Positions 1 to 7,892 of a DNA stretch of 64,000 nucleotides are shown one piece after another. A model generated the notes under the pieces. The model was not told the DNA's origin. It worked only from the letters and a program-made list of their open reading frames with translations, and searched no databases. Origin of the DNA: Mucilaginibacter ginsenosidivorans (GTDB lineage Bacteria; Bacteroidota; Bacteroidia; Sphingobacteriales; Sphingobacteriaceae); the NCBI RefSeq assembly GCF_007971025.1, contig NZ_CP042436.1:434001-498000 (forward strand), given 5' to 3'. Position numbers and translations under genes: made by a program. The number at the start of each line of letters is the position of its first letter. The first letter of the stretch is position 1.

Positions 1-1757
1 TGCAGGTAGCCTGCCCCGTGCACAAATAACACTGCCGGCTTAGCCGGATCAGGCGTCTTAGGTTCATACACCCGCGCGTACACATCGCTGCCATAACGGT
101 TTTTGAAGGTAATGATCTCCGGCGTGCGCCATGGGTACGATTTGAACTCGTCGCTCACCGAGTTGGTCAACTCGACTGCTTTTGCGCCCGGTTTGTTGGG
201 CTGCAGGTACAGGTCGAACGGTTTATTGGTGTAGGAATAACGTATCGCCAGCCATTTCTCGTCCGGTGACAGCGTAACTTCATTACCCCCCTTCATCGAC
301 GTAAGTTTGACCGGTGTACCGCCTGTAACCGGCATGCGGTAATAATCGGTTACACCGGGGTGTTCCATATTGGCAGTAAAGTAAAAGGTCTTTTTGTCCC
401 TCGAAAGGTCGAGGGTTTGCACTTCCCATTTGCCGCTCGTCAGTTGTTTCTTCTCGCCGGTGTTTACGTCGGTTACATAAATATGGGAGTAGCCGCTTGC
501 CTCGCTCTGGAAGTAAAAATGCGTATTATCCAGCCACCCAACATTACCTTCATAATAAGTACCGCCTATACCCGGACCGCCTATCCAGGCGTCGTCGTGC
601 TGGCGGTCCAACAGTTTAAGGTGCCCTGTTGCCGGGTCAAGTTTCATTATCCAGCGGTCCTTGTTATCGTCCGCAGCTATTACTACCACGGCATTTTTGC
701 CGTCTTCGTTCCAAAAGGGCCCTTCAATAACCACATCCCTGTCGGCATTGCGTTTGGTGTATTCTTCCAGTTCTTTCGGGTAATCCTTAATATAAGCCGG
801 GATATCCTTTATCCCGGGGATATCGCTGATGACCGGGCTGTAAACCGTATCTTTTTGCGTATCAAATATGAACGATTCAGATACCGACTGTGGCCCACCT
901 ACCTTTTCGCGGTTCACAATATCTTCGGTAAAACCCGTAGAAGTTACAAAATCGTGCACAATGGTGCGTTTTTCATCCTTTGGCCGGGTGATGAGCCGGT
1001 AGGTGATGTAGCGGCCGTCGGGGCTTATGCCCAGGCGGTTGATACGCTTATCGTCGACGTTGATCTCTTTGAGTTTTTTTGGCTCCAGTTGCTTGCGTTC
1101 GGCCTCATCGGCTTTGGTTTCCTTATCTTCTTTTTTGATGATGTCGAACAATTCCAGCTGCTGCGCTTTCAGCCATTTTTCCTGCTGGCTGCTTGCGGAG
1201 GCCGTGCTGTTTGCCTGTTTGCCATGCCTGCCCGCAGATGCCTGCGAACCTGCTGCCGAATGGGTAAAATTGGTTAGCTGGTCCAGTTCGCCGCTAACCG
1301 GGTTCAGGCGGAATAAGTTATCGCCCCTGATGAACAGGATGCTGCTGTTATCCCCGCTGAAACGCGGATTGCTTTCCCGGTCGGTGGTATAGGTAAGCTG
1401 CACGCTTTTGTTTTTTGCAGCGTCGTACAAAAAAATATCGCCATACTTTTCATATACCTTAACCGTGTGTTTTTTGTTCCAGTCGCCATTTTCTGATGAC
1501 AGCGCCTTGCGGTCGGCAACGCTCACCCTAACCGGGGTGGTATTGTCAACAGATATCCTGTACAAAGTTTCGCGGCCGGTATCAGGGCTCCAATCGAAAT
1601 AAAGTGTTTTATTATCGTCGCCCCAATAGATATTTGAGGGCGACGTGCCTATCCATTTCGGATCGCGCATGATCTTTTCGACCGTAAGTTTATCTAATTT
1701 TTGGGCATAGCAATTGGCCGTTGCCGCCAGCAGTAGTAGCGTAAAGATTTTTTTCAT
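1..1757 (-). CDS. S9 family peptidase (DPP IV-like), C-terminal part beyond the left edge
   Basis: An open frame runs from an ATG at 1757 to the window edge (585 codons) without a stop. It starts with a signal peptide (MKKIFTLLLLAATANCYAQ), so the protein is probably periplasmic. The long N-terminal part has beta-propeller-like repeats of the DPP IV type (phrases such as YWGDDNKTLYFDW, LGISPDGRYITYR, LSPDEKWLAIRYS). The last residues (AVLFVHGAGYL) are the start of the alpha/beta-hydrolase domain, with the oxyanion-region HG motif. The catalytic Ser, Asp and His would lie outside the window. Family knowledge: these serine exopeptidases release dipeptides or act as oligopeptidases. An Ala/Ser/Gln-rich low-complexity stretch near residues 165-190 resembles a repeat-derived insert. 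The class is clear; the exact substrate is not. Confidence 0.9.
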   Translation of the reverse strand, partial: MKKIFTLLLLAATANCYAQKLDKLTVEKIMRDPKWIGTSPSNIYWGDDNKTLYFDWSPDTGRETLYRISVDNTTPVRVSVADRKALSSENGDWNKKHTVKVYEKYGDIFLYDAAKNKSVQLTYTTDRESNPRFSGDNSSILFIRGDNLFRLNPVSGELDQLTNFTHSAAGSQASAGRHGKQANSTASASSQQEKWLKAQQLELFDIIKKEDKETKADEAERKQLEPKKLKEINVDDKRINRLGISPDGRYITYRLITRPKDEKRTIVHDFVTSTGFTEDIVNREKVGGPQSVSESFIFDTQKDTVYSPVISDIPGIKDIPAYIKDYPKELEEYTKRNADRDVVIEGPFWNEDGKNAVVVIAADDNKDRWIMKLDPATGHLKLLDRQHDDAWIGGPGIGGTYYEGNVGWLDNTHFYFQSEASGYSHIYVTDVNTGEKKQLTSGKWEVQTLDLSRDKKTFYFTANMEHPGVTDYYRMPVTGGTPVKLTSMKGGNEVTLSPDEKWLAIRYSYTNKPFDLYLQPNKPGAKAVELTNSVSDEFKSYPWRTPEIITFKNRYGSDVYARVYEPKTPDPAKPAVLFVHGAGYL

Positions 1758-1772
1758 AATTATTGAGAAAGC

Positions 1773-1796
1773 AGGGACGCAATGCATTGCATCTCT
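1773..1796. repeat. Short GACGCAA hairpin repeat
   Basis: An imperfect palindrome (GGGACGCAATGCATTGCATC) lies between the divergent peptidase and GNAT genes. A related hairpin (AGAGACGCAA, loop GATT, TTGCGTCTCT) sits at 62950-62973, which suggests a dispersed repeat family. No function can be assigned from the sequence. Confidence 0.5.
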
Positions 1797-1826
1797 ACAG
1801 GCAATATTACTACTTTTAGCAATTAA

Positions 1827-2354
1827 ATGGGTACTGAACTAAAAGGTAACGGGTTTGTTATACGCGGCTGGAAAAAAGGCGATCAGATATCCCTGCAAAA
1901 ACATGCCGATAATCCTAAAATATCCATGTATTTATTGGACAGGTTCCCTTCGCCTTACACCATGGAGGCTGCCAGCTGGTGGGTTGACAGGCTCTTTGAT
2001 CAGCCCGAGCCGCTGTTAAATTTTGCCATTACTATCGGTGATAAAGTAATTGGCGGCATCGGTCTTGAGCCGCGCGAGGATGTTTACCGCAAGACAGCCC
2101 TGCTTGGCTATTGGCTCAGCGAGGAGCTATGGGGTAAAGGTATCATCACCGAAGCCGTAAAACTGGTTACCGCTTACGCTTTTGAGAAGCTTGATATCAT
2201 CCGCATACAGGCCGGTGTATTAAGCAAAAACCCCGCCTCCATGCGCGTGCTTGAAAAAGCCGAGTATGTGAAAGAAGGCATTTCCAGGAATGCTGTCATC
2301 AAAAACGGCGAGGTAATGGATGAACATGTGTACGCTATGCTGAAAAAAGGATAA
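1827..2354 (+). CDS. GNAT family N-acetyltransferase (RimJ/RimL-like)
   Basis: A protein of 175 residues with the GNAT fold of the ribosomal-protein acetyltransferase type (Acetyltransf_3). Motif A with the acetyl-CoA pyrophosphate-binding turn is visible as GYWLSEELWGKGIITEAV near residues 90-107. The later NPASMRVLEKAEYVKEG is the usual C-terminal signature of RimJ/L-like enzymes. It is expected to be cytoplasmic and to acetylate an amine. The substrate cannot be read from the sequence. The gene is divergent from the S9 peptidase, and its stop is 5 nt from the stop of the convergent oxidoreductase gene. Confidence 0.88.
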   Translation: MGTELKGNGFVIRGWKKGDQISLQKHADNPKISMYLLDRFPSPYTMEAASWWVDRLFDQPEPLLNFAITIGDKVIGGIGLEPREDVYRKTALLGYWLSEELWGKGIITEAVKLVTAYAFEKLDIIRIQAGVLSKNPASMRVLEKAEYVKEGISRNAVIKNGEVMDEHVYAMLKKG

Positions 2355-2359
2355 GCAGG

Positions 2360-4159
2360 TCAGTTTACAGCTTTGCCTGTTATATCGACCGTTTTGCCGA
2401 AAGGGTTCAAATACCTGTTGGCCAGCACGGCAAATTCCAGCCTGGTTGCGGGGCGTTTGGTATCCAGTTCGCCGGGTAGTTTAAACTGGGTTTTCCACGA
2501 TTTGCCGATCGCATTCTCCAGTGTCTCCGGGTCGGTAAGGGTATAATCGCTGATGAAATATAAAAGGTTGCCCAGCGTCAGTTTGTCGCCCGGTTTTTCT
2601 TTAGCGAACCACAGAAAGGCGCGCGTATAAAATTCGTCCAATACAGGCTTTACCTCGTCGGTATTGACCGTGCCGTCGGGGTCAAATTCCAGTTCAATGG
2701 AGTTGCCGTCCACTTTTTGTACCCCCTTCAGCATACCCGTTGCGCATATCTGCTGGATGGCCCTGAAATGCGGGTCATGTTGGGAGATATCGGTAAACGG
2801 TACCAGGTAACCTTTAAAATCGAGTATTTCGCCCTGTATCACGCGCACATTCAGGTGCCTGGTGGTGGTTTTAAAAAAAGCGCAGTAAGCAGCCGTAGCG
2901 CCAACACCCTGCCCCAAAGTCATCTGTACCGACGGGTACATGGTACTTACATTCACCAGGTCGGTCACTGCTATCGCTTTTTCGGTCACCAGCAGGTTTT
3001 CAAGATCCTTTACAACTATCGCCCCCAGCGGTATGGCATAAGGCGAATGATATTCTATCGTCAGGTCGCGCGGGCTTGCCGCATAAGTAAGCGCGAACGA
3101 ATTATCATAAAAGCTTTCACCCACACCTATCGAGGTGCGGTACAGTTTTGATTCGCGGCTGTAAGGTTTTAAAATATCATCCTGCACCATCCGCACCATA
3201 CCCCTTACCCGGCGGCTCTCTTTGATATAGGGTATAAAAGCCAAATGATCGCCCGTTGCAAACTGGTTGTCCAGCCCAAGGTTTTTAAAACCTCGCTGCG
3301 TTTGCAGGTAATATAACAGGCCGAGCGTACGCAATTTGGCCTTTTGATAAAGCTGATCCTGGTTTTCGGGTTTCAGATCGCTGGGGTTGATATGGCCCTG
3401 CGGCCAGTTAAGCATGTATTTGTCGTTGGGTATCTCGATGGCCTTCAGCATCTGTTTGATATCCTTGCCCTTAAAGTAATTGTAGAAAGCCGGGTCGTAT
3501 CCATCCGGTTTAGGTATGGTTTTGTCGGCGCCTTTGCCAAAATCCTTGATAATGGCTATCCAGGTAATATCACCTATTTCGTCGGATGCTTTTTCGGTTA
3601 CGTTGGTCGTTTCGGTCACGAACTGAGCGCCGGCTTTCAGCGCTACTTCGCCTGTCTCCGTGCCATCCACTACAACTTTGGCCTTTACTGTAACTGTTTC
3701 GCCGTTTACCCTGATCTCCACTTCCCAGCCGGTGCCGTCCTTTTTTATGGTTGTCCAGGGTGTCTTTAATTTTACGGTGAGGTTTTTTACCGTATCCGTC
3801 ATCTTTTTCAGGATCTCGGCGGCGGTTTTGGGCTCGAACCGAAGCGTGGCGTTTTGCGAAGTATCATATCCCAGCCGGGGCCGGTAATAATCGATAACCC
3901 TGCGCCTGAATTCGCCCCATATACCCGACGGTAAGTCGCGGTTACCCTCCAATACACATACCCCGCCCATCGTCATGGTGCCCCCCAGCCAGGGCCCCGG
4001 CTCCACCAAAAGGGTTTTTACCTTGCTGCGCGCGCTTTGTATGGCCGCCGCCACGCCGCACGCACCGCCGCCGATAACCAGCACATCGGTTTTGATGGTT
4101 TCGGCATTGGCAAATGAGCAAATAAACAGTAATAAGGGGATAAGTATTTTTTTGAGCAT
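2360..4159 (-). CDS. Secreted FAD-dependent oxidoreductase (FAD_oxidored family)
   Basis: A 599-residue protein with an N-terminal signal peptide (ending ...SFANA) followed directly by a Rossmann dinucleotide-binding motif VLVIGGGACGVAAAIQSA, with the GxGxxG-like glycines at residues 30-35. VVDGTETGEVALKAGAQF and the long substrate-binding middle are typical of the FAD_oxidored group, which is often annotated as xanthan-lyase-like or FAD-dependent oxidoreductase in Bacteroidota. The C-terminal 100 residues resemble an S-layer-homology-like helical region (RPATRLEFAVLANRYLNPF). Export to the periplasm is inferred from the signal peptide. The substrate is unknown. The gene is alone on this strand and converges with the GNAT gene. 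Confidence 0.85.
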   Translation of the reverse strand: MLKKILIPLLLFICSFANAETIKTDVLVIGGGACGVAAAIQSARSKVKTLLVEPGPWLGGTMTMGGVCVLEGNRDLPSGIWGEFRRRVIDYYRPRLGYDTSQNATLRFEPKTAAEILKKMTDTVKNLTVKLKTPWTTIKKDGTGWEVEIRVNGETVTVKAKVVVDGTETGEVALKAGAQFVTETTNVTEKASDEIGDITWIAIIKDFGKGADKTIPKPDGYDPAFYNYFKGKDIKQMLKAIEIPNDKYMLNWPQGHINPSDLKPENQDQLYQKAKLRTLGLLYYLQTQRGFKNLGLDNQFATGDHLAFIPYIKESRRVRGMVRMVQDDILKPYSRESKLYRTSIGVGESFYDNSFALTYAASPRDLTIEYHSPYAIPLGAIVVKDLENLLVTEKAIAVTDLVNVSTMYPSVQMTLGQGVGATAAYCAFFKTTTRHLNVRVIQGEILDFKGYLVPFTDISQHDPHFRAIQQICATGMLKGVQKVDGNSIELEFDPDGTVNTDEVKPVLDEFYTRAFLWFAKEKPGDKLTLGNLLYFISDYTLTDPETLENAIGKSWKTQFKLPGELDTKRPATRLEFAVLANRYLNPFGKTVDITGKAVN

Positions 4160-4314
4160 AGTTTAAATCAACAGCACTAAAACGCTAAAATAGGTTAAAG
4201 CTTGCCTAACCGAAAATTAATCGGGTTTTTATTGTATGGCGGGACTGCGAGCCATCCTGTCTATTAGATTTAGCCATTGTACACCTCCATTTTTTCGTCA
4301 GGCATATTTTCATT

Positions 4315-4497
4315 GACCCATAGGGTCTACCGCTTTGCAGCAAATGGGAAACAAGATTCTTTGCCCCGTAGGGGCTACCCTTGAGCGCCATTTGTGACGC
4401 GGGAAAGAAACTTGTTACCTATGTAGCAGATCGGTAGCCTCTACGAGGCATATGCATTATTCATTATTTTTCTACAAACAGGTAGAGCCTACGGCTC
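4315..4497. repeat. Array of four REP-like palindromes
   Basis: The gene-free stretch 4160-4658 holds four perfect 5-bp-arm palindromes with three-base centres: GACCC-ATA-GGGTC (4315-4327), GCCCC-GTA-GGGGC (4363-4375), GCCTC-TAC-GAGGC (4437-4449) and GAGCC-TAC-GGCTC (4485-4497). All four share the layout while the arm bases change in a compensated way, as in REP/REPIN elements. The last two are separated by an AT-rich stretch containing ATTATTTTTCTACAAACAGG. I see no coding capacity here. Confidence 0.7.
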
Positions 4498-4658
4498 ATG
4501 GCCTTTCGCGCACGCTTGCAATTGATGAGTACGCGGCGGGACTAAATTTATGTGAGAAAAAGCGACGGCATATCGTCTTACTTCTGTCATGTTTAAACGC
4601 AACTTCACCAAATCGGCAACAAATTATTAATTTGCTGTGCCAACCACTAAACGAAACC

Positions 4659-5183
4659 ATGACAGACGAACAATCAAAGTACCCCATCGGTAAATTCGCC
4701 CCGCCGGTAAGCTATACCGAACACGCCATGAACGGCTGGATAAACGACATCAGGGTATTGCCCGGCAAACTGCGGAATGTGACACTGAGGCTGACCGAGG
4801 AGCAACTTGACACGCAATACCGCACCGGCGGCTGGACCATACGCCAGGTAGTTCATCACGTAGCCGACAGCCACATGAATTCCATTATCCGCTTTAAATG
4901 GGCGCTTACCGAAGAGAACCCCACCATCAAAGCCTACGAAGAAGGCGACTGGGCGCTATTGCCCGATTACCGCCTGCCGATAGAACCCTCTCTTAAAATG
5001 CTGGAAGGTATACACCAGCGGCTGGTGACCTTGTTTGAAAGCTTTACCGATGAGCAATGGAACCGCACCTTCGTTCACCCCGAAACCGGCGCTACCATAC
5101 CGCTTAAGCGTAACCTGGCCCTGTACTCGTGGCATGGCAAGCACCATCTGGCGCATATTACAGAGACGATAAAAAGGTTTTAA
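4659..5183 (+). CDS. DinB/YfiT-type metal-dependent protein
   Basis: A 174-residue protein; I choose the ATG at 4659 (MTDEQSKYPIGKFAPP), because the open frame before it covers repeat DNA. It is a DinB-superfamily four-helix bundle. The three metal-binding histidines of the YfiT/BstA type are visible: VVHHVADSHMN near residues 67-77 and WHGKHHLAHI near residues 158-167. Family members are thiol S-transferases or putative metal-dependent hydrolases. The actual thiol or substrate is unknown. The protein is probably cytoplasmic and monocistronic. A second DinB-type protein is encoded at 11323-11832. Confidence 0.87.
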   Translation: MTDEQSKYPIGKFAPPVSYTEHAMNGWINDIRVLPGKLRNVTLRLTEEQLDTQYRTGGWTIRQVVHHVADSHMNSIIRFKWALTEENPTIKAYEEGDWALLPDYRLPIEPSLKMLEGIHQRLVTLFESFTDEQWNRTFVHPETGATIPLKRNLALYSWHGKHHLAHITETIKRF

Positions 5184-5189
5184 AAAGGG

Positions 5190-5288
5190 ATGTCATTTCG
5201 AACGAAAGTGAGAAATCTTAAACAGTATGCATGCGCGCCATTCCCGGCGTATAAGTTTTCTCTTCGCTGCGCTCATTCGAAATGACAT
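5190..5288. repeat. Dispersed palindromic repeat (TGTCATTTCGA family), copy 1
   Basis: The stretch begins ATGTCATTTCGAACG and ends CATTCGAAATGACAT, so the ends are inverted repeats. The interior carries GAGAAATCTTA. A second copy lies at 54680-54770 and a diverged one at 50287-50346. It follows the DinB gene directly and could fold into a hairpin at the 3' end of its mRNA (inference). Confidence 0.7.
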
Positions 5289-5336
5289 AAGGGGTCAATA
5301 GCGCATATAACGGAGAGGATAAAGAGGTTTTAGGTT

Positions 5337-5455
5337 AGTCCGGAAGTCCGCATAAGTCGGGAAGTCCGGTGAATGGTCAGTATTGAATTTTTGATCCGAT
5401 ATGCCCATTCAATATTCATCACTCACCATTGACTATTCACCATTTGAAATCGGTG
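5337..5455. repeat. Low-complexity dispersed repeats (AAGTCCG and GAATGGTCA types)
   Basis: Two simple repeat types follow each other: GTCCGGAAGTCCGC...GGGAAGTCCGG (5338-5370), then TGAATGGTCA...ACTCACCATTGACTATTCACC (5371-5443). Similar AGTCCG strings recur at 13034-13075 and 61664-61737, and the GAATGGTCAATAG type at 19533-19570 and 20003-20031. No gene is seen here. Confidence 0.55.
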
Positions 5456-5469
5456 CAATCAAAAAACAT

Positions 5470-5477
5470 TATTTTTG
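5470..5477 (+). promoter_or_regulatory. Bacteroidota -7 box of pdeM
   Basis: TATTTTTG fits TAnnTTTG, and a TTTG at 5444-5447 lies 22 bp upstream. Only five bases separate the box from the ATG at 5483, so the transcript is probably leaderless. Confidence 0.55.
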
Positions 5478-5482
5478 CCCCC

Positions 5483-6148
5483 ATGACGATCTGTGCCGGA
5501 CTCGATTTTAACCTGCTGGGGCAGGACCTTTTACTATTACCGCAAAAAGCCATATACTGGAAACAGGAAAAAGCCCTGATAGCCGCCGATGTACATTTGG
5601 GAAAGGTGGGCCATTTCCGCAAGGCGGGGATAGCCGTGCCGCGCGACCTGGAGCAAACCGACCTGTCGGAGTTATCCGACCTGGTCTATGAGCATAAACC
5701 AGCAAAACTCATCTTCCTGGGCGACCTGTTCCACAGCGATATGAATGCCGACTGGGAATGGTTCAGGATGTGGCGGCAGCAGCATAAAAAGCTGGAGATA
5801 CACCTGGTGCGCGGCAATCACGATATAATAAATGATCAGCATTATATCGACCTGGATGTTTTCCTGCATGACGATATGCATATCGGCCCCTTCCTGATGC
5901 TGCATCACCCCCTTACCGAAGCTAAGCTGGAAACTGCCCAAGCCTATGCTTTTTGCGGGCACATCCATCCAGGCGTACATCTTTCGGGTAAAGGGCGGCA
6001 AAGCGTTACGCTGCCCTGTTTCGCCTTCGGCGACAGGCAGGCCGTGTTGCCGTCCTTTGGCAGGTTCACCGGCCGGGTAGCCATCAGGCATCAAAAGACC
6101 GATAAGATATTCGGGGTGCTGAAGGATAAGGTGATAGCGATAGGGTAG
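5483..6148 (+). CDS. pdeM: Ligase-associated DNA damage response endonuclease PdeM
   Basis: A 221-residue metallophosphoesterase. The ATG at 5483 is chosen because a TATTTTTG promoter box precedes it by five bases. Calcineurin-type metal motifs are visible in order: DVHLGK, LGDLFHS, RGNHD, HHPL and GHIHPG. The opening (LNLLPQKAIYWKQEKALIAADVH-like) is characteristic of PdeM. Family knowledge: PdeM genes usually belong to the LigD/Lhr-associated DNA repair set. No such partners are in this window, so the gene is on its own here. The TAG stop at 6146-6148 lies inside a 17-bp sequence that also flanks the far IS110 copy, immediately before the left IS110 element. Confidence 0.85.
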   Translation: MTICAGLDFNLLGQDLLLLPQKAIYWKQEKALIAADVHLGKVGHFRKAGIAVPRDLEQTDLSELSDLVYEHKPAKLIFLGDLFHSDMNADWEWFRMWRQQHKKLEIHLVRGNHDIINDQHYIDLDVFLHDDMHIGPFLMLHHPLTEAKLETAQAYAFCGHIHPGVHLSGKGRQSVTLPCFAFGDRQAVLPSFGRFTGRVAIRHQKTDKIFGVLKDKVIAIG

Positions 6149-6210
6149 CGTAGACTCACCTTTGGTTTAAAGGATGTCCAATTACTTAGATATTGCTATT
6201 ATTAAAATTG

Positions 6211-6398
6211 GGGGTTTCTAAGGGGGGTGTTAGCAAACCAGAGTTATTGTGGAAAGTTATTATAAAAGGCAGGGTGAACTTTTCGACTCACTAGCTAAGC
6301 GCTTATCGGGGTAATAGTCCCTGCCTTTTATGATTGCCTAAGGCCCAACTAGAATACTTTCTTTGCGACAACAAAGGTGATTGGCAAAAGGCAATTTA
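6211..6398 (+). ncRNA. Putative IS110 bridge RNA (ends approximate)
   Basis: The noncoding left end folds into three stem-loops. The 5' hairpin is GTTTCTAA (6214-6221) with TTAGCAAAC (6230-6238). The target-binding loop is closed by a perfect 12-bp stem (6263-6274 with 6319-6330). Its 5' side holds GACTCAC (6285-6291), equal to the left target half. Its 3' side holds TCGGGGT (6306-6312), the complement of ACCCCGA in the right half, and TAAGCGCTTA caps the loop. The donor-binding loop is closed by ATTGCCT (6333-6339) with AGGCAAT (6389-6395). It holds CTAGAATAC (6349-6357), equal to the element's right end (7455-7463), and CAAAGGT (6372-6378), the complement of its left end ACCTTTG. This is the architecture described for IS110 bridge RNAs. 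The fold and pairings are read by eye; transcription is inferred. Confidence 0.8.
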
Positions 6399-6422
6399 TT
6401 AACGTATTTAAAGGATAAACGT

Positions 6423-7415
6423 ATGAAAAGCTGGAATGTTATTTTAGGTGTTGACGTGTCTAAGTTAACGCTCGACATCTGTTGTGCAGAACGGAACCTG
6501 CACATCAAGATTGATAATTGCTCCAAAGGGTTCACCATACTTAAAAAATGGTGCAGGACCAATGAGATAGACCTGAACCAAACGCTAATGGTGATGGAAT
6601 ATACCGGTGGTTACGAATACCGTTTCATGCAGTTCTGCGAGTCGTTATCTATTTCTTATAGCCGGATACCTGGTTTGGAGATCAAACAATCAATGGGTAT
6701 GACCAGGGGTAAAAGCGACCAGGCTGATGCCTTCCGTATCGGGCAATATGGCGAAGAAAAAAGTAAACGTCTGAAGCCTTCAAAACCACTGGATAACAAT
6801 ATATTAAAACTGAAGCAGTTGCTATCATTCCGTAAAAGACTGGTTCGTGAAAAGGCGGGGTTGGAAAGCACGGTTAAAGAAAGAGGGCATATGTATTCCA
6901 TGAAGAAAGCAGATACAGTTACTCATATTGCTCAGTCCAAAATAAAAGCGGATAAAAAATACATAATCGAGGTAGAACAGGAGATCATGAAAGTAATCAA
7001 AGGCGACGAATCGATGTTATTAACCTACCGGATCATAACCAGTATTAAAGGCATAGGGCCGGTCAATGCATGGATGACCATAGCCTACACCGAGAACTTT
7101 ACCAGCTTTACAGATGCGCGGAAATACGCAGTATATGTGGGAGTGATTCCGTTTGAGCACACTTCAGGCACGAGTATCAAAGGACGAAAGCAGGTAAGTC
7201 ATCTGGCCCACAAAGGGTTAAAAAATGAGTTAAACCAGGCAGCCAAAACAGCAATAGCTCACGATCCGGAACTCAAGGCTTATGCAGAAAGAAAGCTTGA
7301 AAATAAATGTTACCCATTAGTATTAAACAACGTTAAATTCAAGCTGATCCTTAGAATGTTTTCATTAGTGAAAAGAGGTGAATTGTATGCGCAAAACTAT
7401 AAGAGAGCAGCATAA
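6423..7415 (+). CDS. IS110-family transposase (DEDD recombinase), left copy
   Basis: A 330-residue recombinase starting at the ATG at 6423. A TTG at 6381 would extend it by 14 residues, but that would place the start inside the donor loop of the bridge RNA. The N-terminal RuvC-like domain (DEDD_Tnp_IS110) shows the acidic tetrad D11 (GVDVSK), E59 (MEYTGGYE), D99 and D102 (KSDQADAF). A helical linker follows. The C-terminal Transposase_20 domain contains IKGIGPVNAW and the Ser motif HTSGTSIKG; S248 is the likely nucleophile by analogy with IS621. Family knowledge: the enzyme uses a bridge RNA to join donor and target. The protein appears intact and is identical to the copy at 7893-8885. Confidence 0.95.
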   Translation: MKSWNVILGVDVSKLTLDICCAERNLHIKIDNCSKGFTILKKWCRTNEIDLNQTLMVMEYTGGYEYRFMQFCESLSISYSRIPGLEIKQSMGMTRGKSDQADAFRIGQYGEEKSKRLKPSKPLDNNILKLKQLLSFRKRLVREKAGLESTVKERGHMYSMKKADTVTHIAQSKIKADKKYIIEVEQEIMKVIKGDESMLLTYRIITSIKGIGPVNAWMTIAYTENFTSFTDARKYAVYVGVIPFEHTSGTSIKGRKQVSHLAHKGLKNELNQAAKTAIAHDPELKAYAERKLENKCYPLVLNNVKFKLILRMFSLVKRGELYAQNYKRAA

Positions 7416-7461
7416 AAAGAACTTTTTTCTGATAAATTTGCATATATGGTAAACCTAGAAT

Positions 7462-7846
7462 ACCCCGACATCGCTGCGCTCGTCGACCCTCTCTCCGCCT
7501 TCGGCGCAAAGAGGGTTGGGTAGATTTCTAATCAAAAAATTCCGCCTTTATATGCTGTATAGAGACGTATTATCTATTAAACGAAAAGCAAACAACCCTC
7601 TCTACCGCGAGCGGTAAAGAGGGTTGTTTGCTTTTCGTTTATTTTTTAAAGACCTTCTCTCTCTTGCGGAAAAAGGGTGCAGAGGGTGAGTCCGCGAGCG
7701 GTAAAGAGGGTTATTTTGTTTTTTCTTTAATTAGAAAATTCGTTTCTATTCTGGACTTAAGGACGGAATTAATAAGAGAAAGAATAAACCAACCCTCTTT
7801 GCGCCGAAGGCGGAGAGAGGGTCGACGAGTGTAACGATGTCGGGGT
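7462..7846. repeat. Palindromic dispersed repeat between the two IS110 copies
   Basis: Both ends of this 385-bp spacer are the same terminal sequence in inverted orientation: ACCCCGACATCG at the left and CGATGTCGGGGT at the right. Each is followed inward by a GACCCTCTCT hairpin with a CCGCCTTCGGCG tip. The right part shares TCCGTCCTTAAGTCCAGAA and neighbouring blocks with the complete repeat at 47009-47206. The arms differ at four positions just inside the ends (CTGCG versus TTACA), so they are related but not a fresh duplication. Short open frames here are repeat translations and not genes. Confidence 0.75.
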
Positions 7847-7892
7847 ATTCTAGGTTTACCATATATGCAAATTTATCAGAAAAAAGTTCTTT

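Larger units (their letters stand above)
6158..7461 (+). mobile_element. IS110-family insertion sequence, left copy
   Basis: A 1304-bp element with no terminal inverted repeats, as usual for IS110. The trinucleotide ACC occurs at both junctions (6158-6160 and 7462-7464). If the element is removed, the flanks join to GACTCACCCCGACATCG, which is exactly the terminal sequence of the dispersed repeat seen intact at 47009. This sets the boundary, with AC as the apparent core dinucleotide. The element carries a noncoding left end with a bridge-RNA-like fold (6211-6398) and one transposase (6423-7415). An inverted copy, identical wherever I compared it, lies at 7847-9150. Confidence 0.88.

Noticed and set aside
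360..1277. Long plus-strand open frame (305 codons)
   Set aside because: It is the antisense shadow of the S9 peptidase gene, whose minus-strand frame gives a clear signal peptide and propeller domain.
4452..4658. N-terminal extension of the DinB gene
   Set aside because: The extension is encoded by REP-like repeat DNA and lacks conserved residues; ATG 4659 gives the family's normal length.
7628..7834. Open frame between the IS110 copies
   Set aside because: It is a translation of the palindromic repeat (hairpin arms), with no protein features.
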